A stretch of DNA of 64,000 nucleotides. Origin: Gavia stellata (lineage: Eukaryota; Chordata; Aves; Gaviiformes; Gaviidae). Of this stretch, positions 1-9,890 are shown piece by piece. Under the pieces are notes generated by a model. That model did no database searches. It saw nothing but the letters and a program-made list of their open reading frames with translations, and was not told the origin of the DNA. The stretch lies in the NCBI RefSeq assembly GCF_030936135.1, contig NC_082598.1, forward strand, positions 29,196,687 to 29,260,686, given 5' to 3'. The position numbers and the translations under genes are program-made. Position 1 is the stretch's first letter. Every line of letters starts with the position of its first letter.

Positions 1-179
1 TGAGCATGGCCGGAGAAAAACGGGTGCACAACTGCTGATGCCTGGGCACGACAGCCCTCTGCCTGCACGCAGTCCGTCGTGCTGGCTTGGGACTGGGTTC
101 GCCCCGGGCTGGGGGAAAGGGCTTGCTTGGCAGTACCTAACCTCCCCTCCGGAAGCGGCAACCAAAGGCCCAGCCGCTA

Positions 180-538
180 CTGCGATGAGCAAAGCTTCCT
201 CACCCTCACCCGGGGCCGTGGGGTGTGCGGCAGGGCCGCTTTTGGAAGGGTCCCCTGCTGCAGCCCGGCCCGGCCGGTCCTGCCTCAGGCACTCCCCGGG
301 AGAGAAGGACCGGAGTTGGAAAGAGGCGAGAAGAAAAGAGCGGCAAAAAGCCGGTAAGGGCGGGGTGGGGTGCGCAGGGCGGCGAGTGGCGAAGGGCGCC
401 GGCGGAGGGAGGCGGAGGCGGGCCGGGGCGCGGCGCAGCCGCGGGGGGGCCGGGCAGCACCGGCGGGGCGGGGCGGCCGCGGGGCCGGAGCGGCAGAGGG
501 GTCGTGGCCATGGCGCTGGGGTGTGTGCAGTGCTACCG
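180..538 (+). other. ATP10D: Candidate untranslated exon 1 of ATP10D
   Basis: Two strong donor sites lie inside the CpG island on the plus strand: ccg|gtaagg with GT at 354-355, and ccg|gtaagc with GT at 539-540. Either could end the noncoding first exon and be joined to the acceptor at 13165-13166. The transcription start cannot be seen, so the left edge given here is arbitrary. The exon to 538 would carry an ATG in very good context (gccatgg, 510). The exon to 353 would not. RNA data are needed to choose. Confidence 0.4.
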
Positions 539-542
539 GTAA
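510..542 (+). CDS. Possible 10-codon upstream ORF
   Basis: An ATG at 510 in near-optimal context (gccatgg) opens a reading frame of ten codons (MALGCVQCYR) ending in TAA at 540-542 in unspliced RNA. If the transcript is spliced from 538 to 13167, the same ten residues result: the split codon becomes CGA and the next codon is TAG. The peptide is therefore the same spliced or not. It could act as an upstream ORF that dampens ATP10D translation. It is too short to judge as a protein. Confidence 0.25.
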   Translation: MALGCVQCYR

Positions 543-3500
543 GCCCGCCGGGCCGGTCGGGGGGGACAGGCAGTCAGCCTGCCTGCGGGGCCGGGTGCGC
601 GGCTGGTGGGGTGGGAGGACACCCGTGCCGGGCTCCTGGGCCGAGACCTGACGGGGGGGAAACGTGAAGGCAGCGGCCGTGGGAGGAACCCGCACTAATT
701 CGCGAGGAGGCTGTGGCGCAGCCACCCGCGTCGCCGTGCGGACAAACGAGCCGGCAGGAAAACGAGGTTGCCTGCGGCTGCTGGCCCAGTGCGAGGGTCG
801 CAGCCGCCGGCTTTCGGGCCTCGCAGCCGTCCTCGGCTCCGCGGGCAGCCGCCGGCAGCCAGGTGCCCCGCGCTGCCCGGGGTGGAGGCGAGGCTGCCGC
901 CCTGAGGGAGGTGCCGCCCTCCAGGCCCCGCGCGAAGTGCCTCAGCCCTGCCGGCCGCCTGGGAAGTTCTGCCGGGCCGCTGCCGCCCCTCAGCTTGAGG
1001 GAAACGTGAAGCGGTGGGTTCTCGGCCTGAAAAGGCAAGGTGGTCACAACAGACCTGTCCGCTTTCCCCTCCCAGTCGGACTCGGATGTGGAGGGAGGTC
1101 CCCTCTTCCTAACCGCGGGTGACATTTTGAAGGCGTGAGGGGTCTGGTCCGGGCAAGTGCTGCGGCGGCCGAACCGCTCCCCTGCAAAACCCAGCGGCGG
1201 CTGAAGCTCCGTGGTACCACGGCCATCGTGGGCAGTGGGAAAGGGTGGTTTGTACTGTTAACGCTTTTAAGCGTCCCCTGGGACATGAGGCCACCCCTGC
1301 TTACGTTAATCTAATCGACTGAGCAGCTCTGGAAGCAGACCAGAAAGAAAGGGTAATTAAGACCTTGACTCCAGAAACAAAAGCCTTTGTTTTAGTAGTT
1401 CATGGCGGTGATTGAGGGAAAGCTTTTACGTACTTTACAGATTTATGGCAAGGAAGTAGACTTAGGTCCATATAAGTAACAGGGAAATCCCTGAAGATTC
1501 AGGAAAGTACAGAGGAGTGCACAGTGCACTCAGTCAGTTACAGGATTAGGCCACAGTAATAATTACTGGGCTTAGTAATGAAAAAAATTTTAACAAGGAT
1601 GGGAAAGAAAAATCAAAGTTCCTAAAAGGAAATTACTGTTCTGTCAGAAGTACACCTACTGAAGAAAAATGCACTTTTAATATCAAAATTACTATTATTT
1701 TCATATTAAAACAGTACTTATAAGGTACTCATGTCTCAACAATGACCATGGTATTGATAAACCTCTTATTTAAAAACGTATTTATCTTCATATCATCACC
1801 ATGAGATAATAGAAGTGTCATTATCCCTATTGCAGCAGAGAAGCACTAAATGGTTTCCCCAAGATCGGAGTGGAATTTAATTCTCTTAACTCCTTTGCAT
1901 GCCCCAAAAGCTGGTCCAAAGCCATCATTTTAGACTGAATCTTTACAGTTAGTCTGTGGGTATTTACTATTTACAGGAGCAAAAGCTAGGACTGACAGAC
2001 AAGGATCACATTCTTTTGTTAATTGCCTCTACTGTGGATGATCTGGACTTCAGCCGCAGCTGATATGTATTTCTAATGAAAACTAGACCAAAAATCAGGA
2101 TTGAGTGCCCTACATAAGTACTCAAAGACATTCAATCTAATCTGACATTCCTGTCTCACCTCCCTGTGCCAACATGAGTACTTTCACAGCTGTAAGCTGG
2201 ATCTGGAAATTCAGTAATGTTATTGTCTTTGAGTTAGTAAAAGGTCTTGCAGATCCGTGAGTTCTACACTGCTTCTTTAGTGTTTTAAATAGTTTTGAGG
2301 TTACCAGGATCAGAATTGGAGCATTAACCCCCTCCATTTTTTTCTAGGCTCCTGTACCTTTAGGCTTCATTTTTAATAATAAAACTTTTAAAGATACACA
2401 CTTGTAGTAGGGCCCTGAATTGCTGTAGGACACTTCTCTCGGGCCTGAAATATCCTCTCAAGAGGCATGTTTTGTAGTGTTGCAGAAACTCTCTAGTGGT
2501 TAAAGTGGATTCATAGGTTATTCCTGTCAAAATATCCCCAAGCAGTAGACAGGTTTTATTGCTCCATGACAAATATCTGATTGTATTCCTGAGGTTATAG
2601 AAGAGTCATTTTTGTCAAAAATTCACTACAATGTTGGCAAATTATGTTCACTGCTGTCTTGAATTCTGTTGAATGGTGTTGTGGCTGATGACCACCTGTA
2701 TCTCACCTAATTGTGGTTTCTGTAATGACTTTTAAATCCCTGTCTTGTCCATATAAAGCCAGAAACCATCAATATATACTGATATGCTGTTTAAAATGGA
2801 TATAAATACTGGCATAATTTCTGCTGTCACATTAATGAAATGAAAACACATTTATGTGTTCCGTGTACAGGGATGATGCACAATTCTTGTCTTGGACAGC
2901 TAACAGTTGAAATCAGTGTCATGAAATATTAAGTGAAGTCTGCAAGATCTGGGCCTAATTTTAGACCTGAATATAATAAACAGTACTGGGAGAGAAGTAA
3001 AAAGATAATGCGTGTGGAGATGAGTAAGAAAGGCAATGACAGAAGCAGCAATACTAAAACAAACAGAAGTGCCACAGAGGATTTCATGAGGCTGAAATGA
3101 AAACTAAACACCTGAGTAGTTTGAGTCTGACCCTTAGAACTGCCTCTCCAAAGGGATCTCCCAGTGAAAATCTGAAAATGCCAAGGAAGAAACACGATGC
3201 ACAGCTTATGTTGTAAAACAGCACTGTCATTTGCAGCTGGACTGCATATGAGGAAGATATTTTACTGGTAGAAAGTAGGAGCTGTGCTTATGCACAGCAG
3301 TTGTTGCTGAACCTACAACACAAATGCACTGGATCAGCACAACAGCATTGACAATTAAGGTGCTGTCAGCTGTTTCTTTCAGCTTCTTAAAAATCAGAAG
3401 GCTCTATGTAAATTGTTCATTTTTAAGATACACTTTTAGTAGGTATGTTTGCAGAATGCTTAAGGTAGCTTTAATCTGTTTGGCTAAAAACCGGTGAAGC

Positions 3501-5526
3501 TGCTCTGCTACAGGCCTTGACATGAGCTGTCTAAGTCTGCACAGCACTTGAAGACCTTCATGGAAATCTGTATTTTTGTGGCTTAACTGCTGTTAGCTAT
3601 CTAGATACTAAGTAGCTCAGGTTATGCCCAAGTGTGTAGCACCCACATTTCTGGCTTCTAGTGTTGGCAGAGAAGTCTGTTTAAAACCAGAAGGTCTTTA
3701 AATGAATATACTAGATTTGATTTTGTCTTAAAGTGAGCTGTGGAATATTTTTTCCGATTTGAAGTTGTGCTCTTTTTGTAACCATATGTATAACCTCCTT
3801 TCCCAGATCCTTTGAAGAACCCTAGAGCATTAAACCTGAAAGCCTCTCTGGATGCCTTGGGAGTTTCTGGAACTCTTGAAGAGCTGATAATGTAGGTGTC
3901 TTAGAAAACCAGAAGAATAGGACTGTTAAGAGACGTCACCTAGGATTTTGGGAACTCAAGTACAGTTTCTTGCTGTAACAGGTACTTTCTGTATAAATTT
4001 AAATGAGTAACCTAGACCTTCTCTACACAACAGAGTTTTGGCCCTTTAAAGAAATCAGCATGGTTAAAACCCAGCAATACTGCCAATATGGATCCATTTC
4101 CTTTTAAACTGTTTACTGTAACTTAGGGAGCATACACTGACTTAAAAAAAAAAATCACATCCTTTTGCATCATATGAACACCAGTATGAATTTTCTAACA
4201 TGGCCCACACCTTAAGTCTTACTGTGAAATTAATGTGAATTTCATGCATATCAAAGCATGCAGCATGACCGTAAACTAAAGATATACTTGTGAGAAAAGA
4301 CGGTCTTGGAAGGTTTTGTTTTACAGTTTTGAGAGACTGATGTGGCGCGTGAGAACAGGGCATAAAGCAGAACTTTTTTGATGAATGGAAAAGAGGATGG
4401 AAAACGTTTGCACAAATCATAGCTCTGTAGCAGTCTTCAGTTTTATTTCGAAACTGGTTACCTGTAGCAGAAATATATGATTCATCTGAGTTTTAAACCT
4501 AAAATTTGGTATTGTGCGGTTCAGTTGTGTCTGTAGGTACAAGATCTGATTGGCATCCTAAATAACTTTACCCAAGGTGGAGGAGATTTTCTGCTCTTAT
4601 GTACTGCTCCCGCACTGTGGCACATTAATCAGCACTACTGCATGTATGGTTTACTATTAAATTACCTTGCGATTGACCTTGTGTCAGGGCCTTGGCACTG
4701 CCTGGGTTTTAATGCATCCTGCTGACTGTTTTTTACTTGTGAAGACCTGCCGATGGCTGGCTTGATGTACTCACAACCAAGAAATTTCCTTTCCAAGATA
4801 AGGCATTTCAAGGCTTGCAGGTTTTCAGTGTTGCCCATGCTAAATCAGACTTTGTAGGTAGGTGTTCATGGCAAAATACTGCCATAGCATTTCACTTTTC
4901 ATAGTAACATCTGCCTTCCACTCTTAATCTTAGCATTCCCTTTAAGAATATAACTCAGAATATGTGGTTGCAAATAACCACATATTTTTCTTAGAATTGA
5001 AGTTTTGATTCCTGCAGGTTTTTGGCTGTTTGTCCCATAAATTGGCAGCATAAGTCTCTTATCCAGATCTATTTAGCATATTAGGGTGTCTCTGCAAATT
5101 TCATATTGGCTTGCAAAGACATGTTACAAACTTGTGAAAATGCATGTTATAGAGAAAGTAGCAAACCTTAGGAGAAAAGAAGTATTTGTTCTTCAGAGTG
5201 TAAATTAATCTTTAGGCCATGGCTCCCTTAAGTTTCTCTGTTGTCTAATAGCTTCTGAGTTTTCAAAGATGATTAGGAGGTGTTGTTAACATTTAGCATG
5301 TATAGTTCTGACCAGTCATAATGTAGTGACACAAGTGCTAATGAGCCTGTGCAAGTAACCTCTTGCTAAGAGGATTAAATGGGAATTTGTGTGGATCAGG
5401 GATGATCCACTCTTCTACTCTTCCATAGCTTTGTGTAGTGTGACCTCCATCTGGGTTAGCATTTTTTATCTTCCCTGGTCACCCCAGAACCTCAGACCTG
5501 CAGAACATCCTGAAATATTTTTGAAA

Positions 5527-6905
5527 AGGGAAAAAAGGAAGACCTGAGGAACTACAGTCCAGTCAGTTTCACCTCTGTGCCTGGCAAGATCATGGAGCAG
5601 ATCCTCCTGGAAACTATTCTAAGGCCCATGGAAAATAAGGAGGTGATTGGTAACAGCCAGCATGGCTTCACTAGGAGCAAATCGTGCCTGACAAATTTGG
5701 TGGCCTTCTACAACGGGGTTACAGCATTGGTGGATCAGGGAAGAGCAACTGACATCATCTACCTGGACTTGTGCAAAGCATTTGACACTGTCCCACATGA
5801 CAAACTTGTCTCTAAATTGGAGAGACGTGGATTTTGATGGATGGAGCACTTGGTGAATAAGGAATTGGCTGGATGGTTGCATTCAAAGAGTTCCAGTCGG
5901 CGGCCTGATGTCCAAGTGGAGACCAGTGATGAGTGGCATTCCTCAGGTGTTGGTATTGGGACCGGTGCTGTTTAACATCTTTGTTGGCAACACGGACAGT
6001 GGAATTGAGTGCACCCTCCGCAAGTTTGCCAACGACACCAAGCTGTGTGGTGCGGTCGACGTGCTGGAGGGAAGGGATGCCATCCAGAGGGACCTTGACA
6101 GGCTTGAGAGGTGGGCCTGTGTGAACCTCATGAAGTTCAACAAGGCCAAGTGCAAGGTCCTGCACGTGGGTCGGGGCAATCCCAAGCACAGGCTGGGCAG
6201 AGAATGGATTGAGAGCAGCCCTGCAGAGAAGGACCTGGGGGTGTTAGTTGATGAGAAGTTCAACATGAGCCGGCAGTGCATGCTTGCGGCCCAGAAAGCC
6301 AGCTGTATCCTGGGCTGCATCAAAAGAAGCATGACCAGCAGGTCAAGGGAGGTGATTCTTCCCCTCTACTCCACTCTGGTGAGACCCCACCTGGAGTACT
6401 GCATTCAGCTCTGGGGTCCCCAACATAAGAAGGACATGGACCTGTTGGAGAGAGTCCAGAGGAGGGCCACAAAGATGATCAGAGGGCTGGAGCACCTCTC
6501 CTATGAAGACAGGCTGAGAGAGTTGGGGTTGTTGGGAGCCTGGAGAAGTTGCTGGGGAGACCTTCTAGCAGCCTTCCAGTACCTGAAGGGGGCCTACAAG
6601 AAAGCTGGAGGGGGACTTTTTACAAGGGCATGCAGTGATAGGACAAGGGGTAATGGCTTTAAACTGAGAGAGGGTAAATTTAGATTAGATATAAGGAAGA
6701 AATCCTTCACCATGAGGGTGGTGAGGCACTGGAACAGGTTGTCCAGAGAAGTTGTGGATGCCCCCTCCCTGGAAGTGTTCAAGGCCAGGTTGGATGAGGC
6801 TTTGAACAACCTGGCCTAGTGGAAGGTGTCCCTGCCCATGGCAGGGGGGCTGGAACTAGATGATCTTTAAGGTCCCTTCCAAACCAAACCATTCTATGAT
6901 TCTAT
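5527..6905 (+). mobile_element. CR1 LINE, 5'-truncated, dead
   Basis: A sense-strand 3' portion of a chicken-repeat-1 retrotransposon. The first open part (5577-5837) carries reverse transcriptase core features: [10 protein letters not shown] and a [14 protein letters not shown] segment with the first catalytic Asp. It is broken by a TGA at 5835-5837. The frame then changes, and a 303-codon ORF (5908-6819) continues through the rest of the polymerase and its C-terminal region. The second catalytic motif reads FANDTK where FADDTK is expected, so the enzyme would be dead even without the frameshift. The 3' end has the CR1 signature: ggtcccttcc, then an attctatgattctat repeat ending near 6905. 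The 5' edge is set where similarity to CR1 seems to begin and is approximate. Confidence 0.92.
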
Positions 6906-7214
6906 ATTCAGGTAGGGAAGTAAGAAAAGTGGTGTTGCTGAAGAGATGCATTGTCTGACTTGCTTCTTTTTTAGGTACTATAGACATTTTTCAGGTAAGA
7001 TAATGCAATTTTATTGATTGCACTTGTGTTTGCCAAGAATCAATTGATTACTTCCTACTGGAAACAGGGCCAGATGACACAGAAGGCCTCCTGCACATTA
7101 TGTTCAAAGACTGTGCCTGAGCAGGAACAGGATAGAAACATGCACCATACACATGCGTGTGCCAAAGGTCTGGGGAACATTCCTGTGAAATATGTCATTT
7201 ACCAAGTGTATTTA

Positions 7215-7833
7215 TGTGCTGGTTTTGGCTGGGATGGGGTTAACTTTCTTCATAGCAGCTAGTATGGGGCTGTGTTTTGGATTGTATGGGGCTGTGTTTT
7301 GGATTTGGGCTGGAAACAATGTTGATAAAGCAGGAATGTTTTAGTTACTGCTGAGCAGGGCTCACACAGCACCAAGGCCTTTTCTGCTCCTCACCCCACC
7401 CCACCAGTGAGTGGGCTGGGGGTGCACGGGAAGTTGGGAGGGAACACAGCCGGGACAGCTGACCCCAACTGACCAAAGGGATATTCCATACCATATGACA
7501 TCATGCTCAGTATATAAAGCCGGGGGAGGAAGAAGGAAGGTGGGGACATTCGGAGTAATGGCGTTTGTCTTCCCGAGCAACCGCTACGCGTGATAGAGCC
7601 CTGCTTCCCTGCAGATAGCTGAACACCTGCCTGCCGACGGGAAGTGGTGAATTAATTCCTTCTTTCGCTTTGCTTCTCCGCGCAGTGTTCTTTTGCTCTA
7701 CCTATTAAACTGTTTTTATCTCAGCTCACGAGTTTTCTCACTTTTACTCTTCTGGTTCTCTCCCCCACCCCACCTGGGGGGAGTGAGTGAGCGGCTGTGT
7801 GGTGATTAGTCCGGCTGGGCTTAAACCACGACA
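7215..7833 (+). mobile_element. Solo LTR of an avian endogenous retrovirus
   Basis: The element starts with tgtgctggttttggctggg, ends with aaccacgaca, and has no retroviral coding region beside it, so it is a solo LTR of about 619 bp. Plus-strand signals are a TATA box (tatataaa, 7511-7518), a CRE-like site 8 bp upstream (tgacatca, 7496-7503), and a polyadenylation signal (attaaa, 7704-7709). These give a U3-R-U5 order reading towards ATP10D exon 2. The overall sequence matches an LTR family I recall from neoavian genomes. U3 contains a perfect 22-bp tandem duplication (7262-7305). I could not find a convincing target-site duplication. The small ORFs on both strands here are chance. Confidence 0.85.
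7262..7305 (+). repeat. 22-bp perfect tandem duplication in LTR U3
   Basis: Two exact copies of a 22-bp unit beginning gtatggggctgtgttttgg lie at 7262-7283 and 7284-7305, inside the 5' part of the LTR. I remember a single copy in related LTRs, so this may be a duplication private to the insertion or its subfamily. Confidence 0.85.
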
Positions 7834-9866
7834 ATACAAAGAATTTTCTGAAAGAAGAACGAGGACTAACTGTTTGGAGATCACGGCAAAAGAGAAGGGT
7901 GTTGTCAGAAGGAAGGAAGTGGTCAAGAGAAGCTGGGGTAAACGGTAGGGCACTTCACATGACATGCGAGCAAATGACCACAACATAATAGTAAGGTGCA
8001 GTTCCAGAGCAGTGTAAACATTGGCTAAATTATCTACACATCTGTTTTTGCAGACAATCTCAAGGAAGAATCTGGTATGGGAGAGGTCAGTGATTGCCAA
8101 GTGATTTGCCAAAGGCTGCTGAATAATGTAACTGGAACTAAGGAATTTTTAGCCTCAGTTCCATCTCTCTGCAGGAAAGCTAGGAGCAAAGGCTTGCATG
8201 CAGATAGGAAGGTGATACTTCACAGAATTGGAAGTTGACAGAGTTTACAGGAGACAATGAAAGACAAGTGATGGGGAAAAAAAAGCAGCTTTTGGATGTG
8301 AAATATACATACAAGAGAATGCTTATACTGGGCTTTATGATGAAAGGCCCTTCTTTCAGGGTACAGACCATTTAAAAATAGGGGTTTTCTCAGCATTACC
8401 ACTAGCAGAGAATTATTAAAGGCTTTTTTATTCTGATACAGGATGGTTAAACATGGATAGTATATAGTGTTGATCTGTCCTGTGGTAAAAATGACGGTGC
8501 TATGCCTTGCCTTTACAGAGATTTGACAAGCAGCTCTTGCATGTTAACCATCCATGTCCTTCCAGTTTCCCATATCTCAAAGTGCTTTATAAGAAGAGGA
8601 AAGAATCAGAGTACATGAGGGAACTGAGGTAGAGAGAAAGCAAATCCAGTGTCAGATAATTCCCTTCCACATTTCATCATGATCATGTGATATTACTGAG
8701 CTTGCTCACTTGCCTTTTTGCATGTAAGACATATCTGGATTATCTCTGTATCAGCTATTGCCATTTAGCAAGATCAAGTAGTGTTCACTTGAGTGTATAG
8801 TGTGAAAATGAGAACAGAGTCTAGTTGGTGTGATGCTGTCCTCAAAACTTAGAATATGACCATTTAGGCTTCCTGTTTTCAAATACATGAACATTATTCT
8901 TAGGTTTTTTAAACATAAACTTACTTTTTAAAAATAAACCTTTAAAAATACTGCTTCAAAGTAACTCATCTTGTGGGTTTTTTGCCAATGTTTCAAGAAA
9001 CATCTGCTGTTTTGTATTACTACTTCAAATTCACGCTATCTGGAGAACTTAAGAATTTACTATGAAAAATGACATGACAAGAGGGTCAAATAATGTTTTA
9101 AGGGATTTCTTAGAAAAATTGTTTAAAACAGCTTTTATTTGATCTTCAGCAACTTCATCCTTTACAAAAGCTAACGTGAAGTTGATGAATCTCCTTTTGA
9201 CCTCCTTCTAGCTAACAAAAGAAAAGGTGCTCATTGCTTTCTGATCCAAATTTAACGAGAAAGAAGAAGAAAAATATTCAAAAGAGGAAAAAAATCCAAA
9301 AGATATTTCTGAAGTTTGAAACCTCATAAATGCTATTTTAAAATGGAAGTGCAAATTATTAAAAAAAAAAAAAAAATCATTTGCAAATAGCAGTTCAGTC
9401 AAATCCCAGGTGAGTCAGAGGGCATTATGGCAGAGTAGGAGGTCCAAATACTTTTTTCCCAAGGTGCTGGTTAATTGTCTGATTCACCTTTTTGGCTTGT
9501 TGCCTCTCATGGTGTGGTTGTGGTAGTTTTATGTTAGTTATTTCCTGTTCCATACAATCTTCTTCAGAATTTTCTTGCAAGTTCTTACAATAAGATGCTG
9601 GGGATACTGGCAGAAATATGCAGTGCACACAACTGAATCTGAGGTTTTCTGTTCCTTTCTAAGCTCTGTTTCTCTGCCAGAGGATGAGGAAGGGTGGGGC
9701 AGAGGTTTTGGAGCTGTGCCAGGAGTCAGGGATGCGTATGCGGTGAGGGGTGACTGCTCTTCAGCAACACTGCGTATGCAATTTAAACCTTTGGCTCCAG
9801 ATCCAGTGGTGAGGAATGCTGTCTTAACATGCTGTCATGTTAAAATGTCCAGTACTCTTCTCCATG

Positions 9867-9890
9867 CCCCCCCCCCCCCTTTTTTTTTTT
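9867..9890 (+). repeat. Homopolymer C13-T11
   Basis: Thirteen C (9867-9879) run directly into eleven T (9880-9890) within intron 1. It is a simple low-complexity tract, error-prone in sequencing. Confidence 0.9.

Larger units (their letters stand above)
1..1250. promoter_or_regulatory. CpG island, likely ATP10D promoter
   Basis: The first 1.2 kb is strongly GC-rich and dense in CpG, unlike the AT-rich sequence that follows from about 1300. It contains a GC box (ggggcgggg, 465-473) and many GGCGG-type motifs, with no TATA box that I can point to. This is the usual form of a broad vertebrate promoter. Because the first coding exon of ATP10D lies 12-13 kb downstream on the plus strand and starts with untranslated sequence after a splice acceptor, this island is the natural site of the noncoding first exon. 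In human the gene upstream of ATP10D is COMMD8 in head-to-head orientation, so the island could be bidirectional, but no COMMD8 coding sequence is seen here. The ORFs of up to 209 codons in this stretch are products of GC-rich composition and not genes. Confidence 0.75.

Noticed and set aside
38..1294. Several overlapping ORFs (60-209 codons) on both strands of the first 1.3 kb
   Set aside because: All lie in the CpG island, overlap each other in different frames, and are Gly/Arg/Pro/Ala-rich as GC-rich DNA dictates. None resembles a known protein.
5619..6332. Minus-strand ORFs of 87-129 codons over the CR1
   Set aside because: They are antisense shadows of the CR1 reverse transcriptase frame.
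9360..9377. A-run as a possible retrocopy poly(A) tail
   Set aside because: No target-site duplication and no gene-like sequence upstream.
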